Assembly (NCBI RefSeq): GCF_019925205.1
Contig: NC_083565.1
Span: forward strand, 19,248,241 to 19,312,240
Direction: 5' to 3'
Origin: Metopolophium dirhodum
Lineage: Eukaryota > Arthropoda > Insecta > Hemiptera > Aphididae
DNA: 64,000 nt
Below are positions 34,984-46,259 of the stretch, one piece after another. Positions within the stretch are counted from its first letter, which is position 1, and each line of letters begins with the position of its first letter. The notes below the pieces were generated by a model, which made no database searches, was not told the DNA's origin, and worked only from the letters and a program-made list of their open reading frames with translations. Both the position numbers and the translations under genes were made by a program.

Positions 34984-36662
34984 TTATGATATACTGCATT
35001 TATCAATTTTAATTTTATCATCATTTTTTCTATTTGCCTTTTCAATTTCCATTAACATAGTATGGAATATATCAGCTACACACTAAAATAATAATAAAAA
35101 AAACATCTCTATTATATAAAAGTTTTGTATATTTACATCTTTCACTTATTTTAAATTACAAGATGAAAAGGGAGGTGACCTTTAGGTCTTGGGGTAAATC
35201 CCTCAAGGGAGCATCAAGCGTAACGAGCAACGGACAGAGCCCCTTAATAATATATTTATTGTTATAATACACTTACTTAAAATATTGAATAAGAAAGAAA
35301 TTTAATTGAAAATAGTAGATAAAGAACATAAGATTATTTAAATTAAAAATAAATAATAAAAGAAATTAACTGTTAACTTTTTTTGATGTTACCTCATTCT
35401 GCTTAGCCGAAGCTTCAAGAAATCCAGCTTTCCAAGAATCTGCTAACTTCCGTCCTTCCTCTTGCGTAACAACACGGTCCATATGCAAATCTTTTTTATT
35501 GCCTACCAATACTACAGGAATACTATGAAAAAAAAAATATAATATAAATGATACACCCAAAGATTTAAGGAATACTTATTAGTAGGGTTTGTATTCGAAG
35601 GAAATATAATCAATAAAAAAAGTATTTAAATTATATAAAATGCAATTACAAAATTGACTAAAAAATTGAATACATTTCAGTTGATTTAACTAGTTTGTAA
35701 TGAAAAAAAATTAACTAGATACCATGTACAAAAACCATAAATGAACTTTCCGTAACAAACACTTTATTGATATCGCCGATAATAAATACCATTAAAACTA
35801 ATTTTAAACATAACATCAACAATGCCCCGTATTCACAAGCTCTTATCGATTTTTTCTGTTGTAAAGAAAACTATCAGGTCAATTGATATTTAAACACATA
35901 CAAATTGAAAAAGAGAAAAAAGCAAAATGGCATTTATAGGCAATAAAAAAAAGCAAAAATAAATGTTCACCCATTATCTTAGAATTGTAATGGCACATTT
36001 TAATTTAAAAATTTTTTTTTTCTATTGTTATCAACAAAATAAAACATTTGCTTTCAAATCCGAACTTGATTAATTTAGTGATCCCCAACCACAAAACTAC
36101 TTACTGTACTTTTCCAGTCATGTCTAATAATTTATCATAAATTATCTGAATGATTTCAAAAGATTTTGGTGACGCAATATTATAGACCAAAACATATCCA
36201 TGAATGGACAATTGTGATGGCAATATGGAGTACTCATCTTGTCCTGCTGTATCGACTAATTTCAACTCATATTCTTGATTGTTAACTTTAGTCGTTTTCA
36301 CAAAAGCTATGAAAATAAATTATATAGTGTGCAATTATTTATTAATTAATAAAATTCTATTGTCGAGTATTATATCTTTGACTTAAAATTTATATTAGAA
36401 TTTTAGAATTAGGTACCTACTTACTGTTTTCAATTGTTGGATCGTAAGAGTCAACAAACTGACCTTCAACAAACTGTATACTCAACGACGATTTACCTGA
36501 AAAAAAAATAGCCAATGTAAATTATCTACAATCAATTCAAAAAACTAATTTGTTCTTTTTTACTTGGTATTATAATAGTTTCATATAAGTTTTATTCTGT
36601 TTTATCTACATACCGACTGAACGATAGCCCATAATAGCGATTTTTCTCGGAATAGACGTCAT
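34984..36662 (-). CDS. Rheb: Rheb small GTPase, copy 2 (paralogue with altered switch II)
   Basis: Five exons, in transcript order: 36662-36614, 36496-36425, 36306-36105, 35522-35393, 35082-34984, totalling 552 nt (183 residues). It has the same intron positions and phases as copy 1 at 16636-18561. It keeps GYRSVGKSS, YDPTIENT, DTAGQDEYS, NKKD, SAK and the CSIS farnesylation box. It differs in two ways: two residues are missing after DEYSILP (SQLS-IHGY here, TQYSMDIHGY in copy 1), shortening switch II; and the C-terminal hypervariable stretch is two residues longer and richer in Lys. The coding parts are close to copy 1 at the nucleotide level whereas introns are not alignable by eye. It has no stop or frameshift, so it is probably expressed. 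The deletion could affect TSC2 sensitivity or TOR activation; that is inference. Confidence 0.93.
35163..35245. other. Unassigned GC-richer block in intron 4 of Rheb copy 2
   Basis: A short island (GGGAGGTGACCTTTAGGTC, then CTCAAGGGAGCATCAAGCG) stands out in an AT-rich intron. It looks like a fragment of a repeat, but I cannot assign it. Confidence 0.3.
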
Positions 36663-37058
36663 TTTGTTAGAAGGAGATCACTTCATTGAATAACTTATAA
36701 ACAGATTATTAGATTAAACTGCAATGTTTTTGTTAGTTTACTAACTACTAACACTATTAGTTATTACAATATTACCTAAATTCAAAACAATAATGGGTAA
36801 TTATATTTTGATACGGTTTCGTACTGTTGTTCAACTTTATGATAATAGTGATAATAGAATATAAGTAGGTAATTACGTTTTATTTTTATTTATTTTTTAG
36901 TTTTGGTTTCTGTATTGTGTTTATCAGTTAATTTTTTAGGTTATGTTTGGGTTCACAATTATTCACTTATTCAGTATTCAGTATTCAGAATCCGAGATTA
37001 ATAAACTTTTATAAAATATTATCATAATAATATAATCAAGTACAAGAAAAAAAAAAAT

Positions 37059-37433
37059 CGTTGTCAGATAAATTGAGACAGCGGCGGCGGCGCGATAACG
37101 GAAAACCAGTGGTTCTCCGTATTTGAATATTATTACCAAAAATACATCAATAAACCAAAAATAGTCACGAAAATTATTTTACGATATTAATTTAAAATCA
37201 AATATTCTGATAATAATCTTTTATTTAAGAAAAAATAGTAGAAATTGTAAAATAATATAAATAAATTAATAATAATAATAATAAATACAATTTTTTGCAC
37301 TGAGCCGAGTTCGAACTGGTGACTGCACGCGTCGTAGCCAACTGTGTGACCTTTGCACCACATTGCCAGCGACTAGTTTGGGCTACACTTCCTGAAAAGC
37401 GCCGCCGCCGCCGTCTCAATTTATCTGGCAACG
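37059..37433 (-). mobile_element. Inverted-repeat element with tRNA-like Pol III core
   Basis: Termini at 37059-37094 (CGTTGTCAGATAAATTGAGA then a GCGGCGGCGG tract) and 37399-37433 are ~35-bp inverted repeats with few mismatches. Inside, on the minus strand, a tRNA-like segment (37296-37372) carries an A-box-like TGGTGCAAAGG (37350-37360) and a B-box CAGTTCGAACTC around 37309-37316, at tRNA-like spacing. A polyT-like stretch follows the core. The combination suggests either a MITE that captured a tRNA/SINE or a SINE expanded within inverted ends. There is no coding capacity. Confidence 0.65.
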
Positions 37434-37924
37434 ACTGTACTTATTCTCGGTATTCGAGTAATCAAGTATTATAATATTAAATACGTGGTTCATGAATATT
37501 TTAGCGTTTAGCCTGTTTGATTGTAGGAGGGTTATGACTAATGAGTTATGGCTTACGAGTTATGACGATCAACACTGTTAATTGTTTGTTAAATATTTTG
37601 TTTAGTACCCACTAAACTTACTCTGTAGTAAATTGGTCAATATACTGTTGAAGTGGATATTTACTAATTAACTAATTAGTTATTATTTTATTAATTAATT
37701 TATCACGTACGACGTACCTAGAACGCCTAGTAATTTATTATTAATAGTATAGATATTTGTTAAAAAATTTAATTGTCTTATACTTTTATATTTTTCAAAT
37801 TTATCATTGTACAAGCGTACTTAAGAGTTAACACTAATAAACCTAAAATAAAAGTATTCCTAGTTTAATAATGTAACCATATAAGTACGAGGTACCTAGG
37901 TACCTACATATTATAATAATTAAT

Positions 37925-38080
37925 AATATAAAAAAGGTGGGCAAGTGGGTGTCGCTCTGCTGTACAGAAGGTTACAAGTGGGTCACTGTAATGGATGGTG
38001 TTAAATTTGAATTCAATGGTATAATATCATTGGATACGAAAAACGATTCTCAGCGAAAGCGGTCAGTCAACCTATGATGT
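37925..38080 (+). repeat. Left arm of the dispersed repeat, copy C
   Basis: It matches 45290-45430 segment by segment: the GGTTA..AAGTG..GTCACTG block, GGTGGTGTTAAATTT, then AAAAACGATTCT-AGCGAA. It continues directly into the rest of copy C, which is interrupted by the insertion at 38090-39238. Confidence 0.6.
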
Positions 38081-38089
38081 TACTAATTA

Positions 38090-39238
38090 GCGGCGGATCT
38101 AGGATTTTTTATGGAGGGTGCTAAAGTTTAGGTCTCGTATTCTATATACTCCATATATACTGATGGCAAGACTTTTTTTTAGCCCTCAAAATGAACGTGC
38201 CTAATATTACAACTTTAAAAACAACATTATTTAATATGGCATAAATTCACTTTACTTACGCCCTGCATTTTTTTTTTGAAACATATACATATTTCAACGA
38301 GTTAAGAACGATGGTGCAAAAATAAATTGTGGAAATCATTATTTTTGAAGTTATATTCTTCCAAAGTTTGGGATTTTACGTCTTTACACGTTACTTTAAT
38401 GTCACGCCCAGCGCCTATAACGAATTTTGAATTTTTTTTACGTATTTTAATAAGTTAAAAATGATGGTGAAATCAGTAGTATATATTTATGTTTTATCGG
38501 ACATCCTTTTTTCAATTCGTTAGTGAAGATGGTGAAGTCAGAATTTGCCGGTCGAACTTAGTTCTGAAGTTTTAGCTATTTGAAGTCATTCAAGGTGGTT
38601 TTACATAATAAGTCGAGGGATATTTTCGATTTTAATATCGTCCGAGCGAGCACAGTGAGCAAGTTACTACGCCGGGTGTATAATACTATAAATTTAAATT
38701 AGGTATAACTAAGTCCAACCGTCAAATTCTAACTTCACCATCGTTTTCGCACGCTTAACTACGTAGATTAAAAAAATCAAAATTTGTTATTGGCGCTATG
38801 CGTGACAGTACCTATAATGTACAGTGATGTGCGCATGCATATAAACGTAAAATCGCCAACTGTGGAAGGATTCAAGGATATAATACTTCCATAATGATGA
38901 TTCCCGCAAATTATTTTTTTCACCTTCGTTCTTAACTTGTTGAAATACGTATATGTTTTAAGAAAAAAATAATTCAAAAATAATTCTAGGTAGCTAAAGT
39001 GAATCTGTTCCTCAATATATTGTTTAGGGTAGCATTTCTAGCCTTTTAGCGTTAGGGAAAAACTACCAATGAATTTTTTTTAGTACCAATTTTGTTTAGA
39101 AATATCCCCAGCTTACTGAAAAATACAATATACATGTTGTGTAGAGTATTTGTTTTCCAGAAGCAACATGCCAAGGGATTCTAATTAACCTAACCTAACC
39201 TAACCCTAGCTAGCACTCCCCTCTGGATCCTTTGTAAT
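38090..39238. mobile_element. Nested hAT-like insertion containing a large fold-back
   Basis: A 1149-bp insertion is flanked by the exact octamer ACTAATTA (38082-38089 and 39239-39246). Its edges are eroded forms of the CAGTGGCGGATC(C/T)-type termini: left GCGGCGGATCTAGG, right CTCTGGATCC plus a short degenerate end. Its interior (about 38240-39010) is a large imperfect palindrome. Four TAACC units are near the right end (39186-39205). No transposase frame is visible. Confidence 0.75.
38240..39010. repeat. Large imperfect palindrome (fold-back)
   Basis: Left-arm features in order (ATTCACTTTA, AACATATACATATTTCAACG, GAGTTAAGAACGATGGTG, GATTTTACGT, GTCACGC, GCGCC) recur in reverse complement and reverse order in the right arm down to ATTCACTTTA at ~38996-39005. 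The centre near 38500-38620 also carries a GATGGTGAAGTCAGAATTTG unit related to both arms. Confidence 0.75.
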
Positions 39239-40820
39239 ACTAATTACTAAGTATATTTGATGATATAATTTATTGTGAATAAAGTCATTTTTGCACAACC
39301 TATTTACCTGGAAACTTGTTTTAAATTTTCAACCCTTAGCTATAAAAGTTGAAAATCTTATAAATTTTTAACTACAAAATAATTATTAAATTTTAAATTT
39401 GATAAATTTTATCAACATTTATACTTAAAATGCTTATAAAAAAAAATTGTGTACGTGTATTTTTAATAAATTTCAACTGCAGCTATTGTAACAATATATC
39501 AGGAGCCTTGTATTAAATTTTCACGCTTTTTAGACCATCAAATAATATTTTATTGACAATTGTAGAAAAAATTAAAAACTGACAATGTCCATCAACAGCT
39601 CAAAAAGAGTCAAAATATTTTAAAAATGTTATGGTGTATAGAAAATGAAAATATAAAAATTCAGTAAAATTTTCATGTATCTACAGTTATTCGTTTTTGA
39701 ATAACAATAAAATAACAAAACCGCTACATGAGAAATCGAGTGCGAATATCAAATATTCCAAAAATATGTACATCAAACGCTCATAAAAATTTGATTTGCT
39801 TGTAGACACTTTTTTTTTGATAAAGGTAGATAAAATTATGAATAATCTTGTATTACATTTTCAAATCTTAGATTTAAAAAGAAAATTTTTATAAATTCTC
39901 AACTCAAAATAATTTGCTAATTTTCATGATTTTTCCGTATATTGTTAAGATTTGAACTTTAAATGCTTATAAAAAAAATTGTGACTAAGGATTTTTAATA
40001 TTTTTCAAATGTCATTTTTACAATATAGTAGAAGCCTTGTATTAAAATTTCAAGCTTTTTTGGCCAACAAATAAAGTTATATTGACATTCATAGAAAAAA
40101 AGACTAATCAAATTGGAAACTGAAAATGTTCCTAAACAGTTCAAAACAAATCAAAATATTTTGAAAATTTTATCGTGTATAGAAAATGCAAATATAAAGA
40201 ACCAGTGAAAATTTCATGTACATATATGTTAATTTGTTTTAGAGTTACGCCAAAAACCAAAATCAATATTGTATAGAAAACCGAATTTGCGTAATAATTC
40301 CAGTTTTTCCTTAATTTTTATGTTGTTTTTCCCAGGGCTTTTGAAAACTATTGGGAATTTTAAATTTTGACCTCCGGAATGCACTAACTAGAATCACTTT
40401 CCCATCAAACAAGATACTGCTGAAGAAAATAGAAGCAGTTTTACTGCCCCAAACCGTAATGACAGGCACAAAAAAAAAAAACTCACATCGTTGCAAAATC
40501 AATACATTCATCCGCTCAGAATCTAAAATATGTAGGTAGTTACTATGCATGTAGGCATTTGTTTTTTTCTAAATAATTGTTTATATGTAGGTACAATGCA
40601 CTTATTTTATAACATATTACCAGCGGCGTTTTCAGAGGGGGGGAGGGAGTTGTGGATAATTTCTTGAAAGGGACATTTATTTTGTATAATATTAGTAACA
40701 GGTTTATATATAGCCATAATCTGCCATATAGCCATATAGGTAATATGTGTCAGATATTCACGTAACATGCAAGGTAGGGTGCTTACTGCTGACTAGGAAG
40801 TAAGAATTACATAACGCAGT

Positions 40821-40990
40821 GGCCTGCTCAGCTTTTTTGAAAGGGGATCGGATATGAATTTTTTACTATTCTTAGATACAGCTAGACCATGTTATACTTT
40901 CATTGCTTTATTATATATTTTATATATGACAAAAATAATTCAGAGGGTGGCAGATATAACTGTGTCATAATAATGATACCCCACCGCCCA
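40821..40990. repeat. Dispersed short repeat, copy 2
   Basis: Counterpart of 33193-33365, beginning CAGTGGCCTGCTCAGCTTTT. It is shorter internally; no target duplication was identified. Confidence 0.55.
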
Positions 40991-41450
40991 GAGCTTTCTT
41001 TTACTTATGAAAAATTAGAAAACTTGTATTACGTTTTCAAGCTATTTAACCGAGCACAAAATTGTTTATAGTCACTTAAAGAAAAAAATCGAAAATATCA
41101 ATAATTAATCTATAAATTATTTTATTATTTTTTATTATTATTATTTTAAAAGTGTTCATATGAAAAGTATGGGCTTAATAATAGCTTGATATACTTGCAA
41201 CCACAGGTTCCAACTGCACTTAACCTAACCAATAAGTAACTTAAAATTTATTTGTTGAATACATTCGGTAAAACATAAGTACACCCATTTACAAAAATAT
41301 GTTTTTTTTTATTATTGTAAGTTAGGTAAAAATTAAATTAATAAATGATTAATGGGTAAATATTTTATGTTAAATATATAACCACTAACCCTCCCCCCTA
41401 GAAAAAGTTCCAAAAATCACCACCAGATGTGGTTATCTACTACCTAAGGT

Positions 41451-41765
41451 ACCTAGTAAGGTATTTACCAAGGTGGATATATAGAAGTGTAAACACTCCC
41501 TATCTTTTACATTATGATAGTGGGCCGAAAAAAGTACACCACTTGTAACTGCCACCAGAAGCGCTGACTACCCGATGAAGGCTCAAACCATTGACCTTAT
41601 ACCAAACCTAGTAAGGTATTTACCAAGGTGGATATATAGAGGTGTAAACACTCCCTATCTTTTACATTATGATAGTGGGCCGAAAAAAGTACACCACTTG
41701 TAACTGCCACCAGAAGCGCTGAATACCCGATGAAGGCTCAAACCATAGACCTTATACCAAACCTT
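41451..41765 (+). repeat. Tandem duplication of a 155-bp unit
   Basis: Two consecutive copies start at 41451 and 41606 with ACCTAGTAAGGTATTTACCA and run through GGGCCGAAAAAAGTACACC and CCCGATGAAGGCTCAAACCA. They differ at only a few positions, indicating a recent local duplication. A partial third echo of ACCTTATACC follows. No coding frame crosses the unit junction convincingly. Confidence 0.9.
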
Positions 41766-42036
41766 ATACCATAGACCTTAAACACATTAAAGTTTGTATG
41801 GTACATTATGCAATTTAGCATTTTATTCTAATTATTAATTAGTATATTTAGTAATTACAAGGACTATGGACTTCATGATCTAATAATTAATATTTTTAAT
41901 TTTAAATAGTGTAACTTAATATGTATAATATGTGTGTATGGTACTTTTAATTTATATATTTTAATACCTAGATTGGAAAACATTTACCAGTAGGTAAGTA
42001 CCTAGTTGTTTTTATTTATATTAATTTTGATATTTT

Positions 42037-42640
42037 TTAAAATCTTTTTATAGTATTTTTCTTGTATGATATTTGATCATTATGCCTTTTACATGCAAAT
42101 ATCATTCTGGTGTTCAGATAGAAATTAATAATATATTTGGTTAATTCATTCTGGTGTTCCAGACAGCCAACTTTAGAAGGGACTCCAGTAATGTTTACTT
42201 CATCGATAACTATAGAATATTGAACATACATATAATTGAAATATAGAACGTGAATTAAATTAGTAGGTACACTAAAAAATGCTAACCGTGTTCCAAAATA
42301 TGTCTACTAATACTTTTTTTATTAATGACATTAATAATAGCAGTCTCCAAGCAGTATATATTATATTCATTAGATATTCTGATGGACTGAGTATATGTCC
42401 TCTATTTCTCATATTTATAAACTCTTGAACTTCTACTTCAAGGTTAGTATGATCATCTGATGTTGAAATAAGAGAATTAAAACAATCGTTGCAAGTTTTT
42501 TGGCATTTTGAGCAACACAACCAACAAAGTAGGTTAGATCAGGTTTGTCTATATAAGATGTAATTTCACATACTCCATCTTTTTTTGTTAATGATTTATT
42601 GGCTCGTGGAACTTTTAAATTCCATGTATCAATCATGTTC
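42037..42640 (-). pseudogene. Decayed P-element/THAP9-like transposase C-terminus
   Basis: Minus-strand frames overlap with a frameshift near 42480. NMIDTWNLKVPRANKSL and YFVGCVAQ pass into CSKCQKTCNDC...EVQEFINMRNRGHILSPSEYL, then after a gap (42231 leftward) CLEHQNELTKYIINFYLNTR. The Cys-rich knuckle followed by a K/R-RG-x-x-x-PSE motif is typical of the C-terminal part of P-element/THAP9-related transposases common in insects. No N-terminal THAP or RNase H-like part is found nearby. Family assignment is by pattern memory and moderately uncertain. Confidence 0.5.
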
Positions 42641-44548
42641 TAAAAAGTAATGAATTATTTACCCTAATATGAAATTTTCATTGAATATACATATACATAA
42701 TAATATAAATATATAATAATTATTAATTAGTATAAGAAATATCTACCTCAGGAGGATGAAATACCAAAGGCAGTTTTATTCCTTGCTGTTAATATATTTT
42801 ATTTTGTTTGGGTAACCCAGAGTTACACTCAGGCACAAAACACTTAAAAGGCATACTACCATACTTGATAAGTAAAAAAAATAAATTTCATACCACCTTT
42901 GTACTAAACGAGTAGGTTGTGTAGGTACTTAAATGAATAACAATATTGCAAAAGCCAAAAGAGTACATTAGGATAATATGATGTAAATAGGTACTGTTAT
43001 TATACACATAAATAATTTCCATAGAGACATAGAGTAGTAATATGGTATTTTCAATAATGTCATTCTTAGAATAACTACAATATGTTTTTACAAAAATAAA
43101 CATATTATGACAAGTAGTGGTACCAAATTAAGAAAATAACAAATTTACAATTAGGTAGGTACTAGGTACTTTAATTAATATATTTTAATATGACGATCGA
43201 TACAATAAGTTCATAAATTAAAATTTTTAATTATAACACAAATAGGTAGGCGACATGTCTATTACTACTCCACAAATCAAAATTTCCAAAAAAAATGTGG
43301 ATAATTATCAATAATTGTATAATTGAGGATAGATTTATGTTTCAAAATTATTTAATAAAAATCCATCTAAGTTATTCATTATTTAAATTAAATTGATATC
43401 TTATATTTTTATTTTTATGGCATTACAACTTTCGTATAGAAGTATGAACATTATGAGGCCTCGTTGGATAGTCAGCGCTCCCGCACCCGGTGGCAATCAA
43501 AACTGGTGTACATTTTTATAATCAGAGTGTTAAAACCTCTATATTATATCCACTTGGTATTTACAATTTACTATTTACCAAGCGCCTGGAAAAAGCAATA
43601 GCGCCGGTCCCTGCAGCGTGTGTATCTATGGATATGGTTAACTATTGTTGACATCGATGTTTACGAACTTATGAAACCGGCCATTAGTATAAGGTCTAAC
43701 TTTATGTTAAATTCACCGTATAAGCAATTACTATAATACAATCTATAGTATTTCGTATAAGCTTATTCCGTTCTAAAAGATGTTTCAGAGGTGTCGCGTG
43801 AAAAAAGCCGAATAGCGCTGTTATATTACTGTTCTGAAAGTTAAACTATATTCCGATTTCCGATGGCTATATTTTATGTACGGTTATTATAGTTCATTGA
43901 TGCCCTGATGAAAATGGACAAACTTCAATCACGTAGGTACTATTTAGGTGTATTTTCTATGTTTTAATAGAATGCCTGCAATATTATAATATCGTTATAA
44001 TTTGCAATATGCATTAGTTTGACGTTATAGGTGGAATCAAACTTTATAGATTTTACTAATATAATATTAATATTTTTATCGGATTCAATACGAGTATACC
44101 TGTATACTTGATGTTAGTGTACTTGTTGTAAGAACCTATTAGTTATTTCTGAAGAAGAAAAATGAAATCATCTTCTTCATTTATATCCATAGTTATTAGT
44201 TATTACTTATTACTTATTAGTAATTTAAACTAATTTGTTCTTAAAATTCTTGATTGTACGAAGTAGGTAGATATTCTAATAAATAATAATTTCATTGTAT
44301 CATATTTATTTAGATTTTGAGCGGAACGATGAATTATTGGTCTTACAATTATTATGGGATTTGTTATTTTTAATATTTATTTTTGTGCTCATCACAGCGA
44401 CACCGTGAATTGCAGGTGAACTGAGATACACTCAATATGAATTGAGCACCGTATTGTGTGATATTGTTAATTTTCTCCTGCAAAAAGTCGGGTTTAGTGT
44501 AGTATTTTTTGGTTTCATACTTTTTAAACGATTTAATTTTATAACAAT
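42641..44548. other. Intergenic DNA, no gene recognised
   Basis: AT-rich sequence. Around 43440-43690 a segment of higher GC is present without recognisable features. Confidence 0.4.
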
Positions 44549-44620
44549 ACTAGCTGACCCTATACACTTCGCTGCCCTTAAAAAATGACAACCCTTTAAA
44601 AATTTGTAATTTTTATACAA
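44549..44620 (+). mobile_element. Repeat start of the ACTAGCTGA type, second copy
   Basis: ATACTAGCTGACCCTATACA then CTTCGCTGCCC matches the left end at 27889. Only a short piece is recognisable. Confidence 0.4.
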
Positions 44621-45061
44621 TAATGACTATACCTACATTATAACGTATGCAATGCGTAAGAATACAATTCATGTAATAAAGATTTAATTAATTCAAAATT
44701 CGTAATTTGGTTACTTCTGAAATTATAACTACCTAATAACTTTTTTTAAATAATAAATTATATTAAATAGATATTAGGTACCTGTTTTAATTTTATAATT
44801 TTTAAAAGTAATTCAGCAGGTGTTAAATTAAAAATTAAAATGGCCATAACTTATACAGGAAATACATTATAATGGCACTATAATTTAAGAAAATCAATAT
44901 AAAAACACTCGAGTAAAAAAATGTACAGCTCAATGTGTATATATTAATTTTATTATACCTATTTATGTAATTCTATTCCATATTAATGAAGTTTGTCATA
45001 TTAAAACTTAAACCATGTTTAAGATGTTGAAATGTTACTATTGGCTCAACTTTGTGTTTAG

Positions 45062-45277
45062 GCACGAAGAAAAAAGTAAAGGAATTTCGATTTGGAAATT
45101 TTTGATTTTAAATGCGTACAACCTCCTATAAATGCGACGAAAGTCGAGCTGTGTTTGGGATTTCAGTCGATTATAGATGATAGTCAATCACCAATAATCA
45201 ACAACACGGAATTCATGAATACTCAATCACCATCTCAGGCAGTTGCTCAACAGTCAACAAATATGTTTTGCAATTAG
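45062..45277 (+). pseudogene. Coding-like remnant ending at TAG, probably transposon-derived
   Basis: A 61-codon frame (45092-45277) has Gln/Ser/Asn-rich composition (TQSPSQAVAQQSTNMF) and an abrupt stop. An A run and the dispersed repeat copy B follow. It resembles no specific protein to me, and the position before an A tail suggests a retroposed or repeat-borne fragment. Confidence 0.25.
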
Positions 45278-45289
45278 TTTTATATAAAA

Positions 45290-46250
45290 AAAAAAGTCGA
45301 TGTGTTGTGCAGTAGGTTATAAAGTGAGTCACTGCGAATGGGTGGTGTTAAATTTTAATTCAATGATATAAAATCTTTGTATAAGAAAAACGATTCTGAG
45401 CGAAGACGGTCTGTCAGCTTATAAATTAATAATTATAATATTACTAATAGTACATTTGATGATATTATTGTGATTAAAGTAGTTTATTTTACTATTAAGC
45501 ATTAGGTAGTACAAAAGTAGGTTCAATTCATTTTTGCCAAAAAAAAACATTGAAAATGTCATTATGTGTATAAAATATAATACCTAATAATAAAAATATA
45601 CTCTAAAAGTTTCATATACACGAATAATATTTTCAAATTACAACAAAATAACTAAAATCGTTATTCTTGGTTTTAATATTATATAATATAATTTCGTCTA
45701 AATTTGAGTTTAAAATGTCTGTAAAAAATATCTGCATATTTATACATTTTTAGATTTTTTGGTTACAGTATACTATAACGGTAACTATTTTGGAGAGTCT
45801 TTGTTTTAAATTTTCTATCCTTAGAAATTGAACATTTTATAATTTTTTAATTACAATTGTTGAAAATTTTCAAGATTTAGATAAATGTTGTCAGCATTTG
45901 AACTTTAAATACTTATAAAAAAAATTGTGTTATGGATCTTTAGTATTTATCAACTGCTATTATAACAAAGTTTTAGGAACCTTGTATTACATTTTCAATC
46001 TTTTTGACCCAAAGAATACAACTTTATACACATTTATAAAATAAAAATCCAGAAAAATTTCAAATTTCAAATGTCTAAATAACTCAAAACTAGTCAAAAT
46101 GTTTTGAAAATGTTTTTATGTATATACAATGATAATGTAAACATTTTATGAACATTTCAAGTACCTATGGTATATATAGTTTTTGAATAACAATAAAATA
46201 AAAAAACCGTTGTATGAGAATTTGTTAATTTATGGGTGAATATATCCAAT
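45290..46250 (+). repeat. Dispersed ~1.3-kb repeat, copy B (truncated right)
   Basis: It begins with the GGTTATAAAGTGAGTCACTG block shared with 37925, passes AAAAACGATTCTGAGCGAAG and TTTGATGATATTATTGTGAT, and follows copies A and C to about 46250, where similarity fades before the right-hand GCTCAGAATC end. Confidence 0.6.
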
Positions 46251-46259
46251 GTCCATGGA

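Larger units (their letters stand above)
38045..40523 (+). repeat. Dispersed ~1.3-kb repeat, copy C, interrupted by a nested transposon
   Basis: The left part (38045-38089) starts GATTCTCAGCGAAAGC and stops at ACTAATTA. The right part resumes at 39239 with ACTAATTACTAAGTATATTT and ends CCGCTCAGAATC at 40512-40523. Copies at 11320 and 45420 are uninterrupted at this point. Removing the insert leaves about 1.33 kb. The minus-strand frame at 40311-40550 is the counterpart of the one in copy A. Confidence 0.75.

Noticed and set aside
37296..37372. Considered as a genuine tRNA gene (minus strand)
   Set aside because: A and B boxes are present but acceptor and anticodon stems do not pair convincingly, and it sits inside inverted repeats, so it is described as a tRNA-like core of a mobile element.
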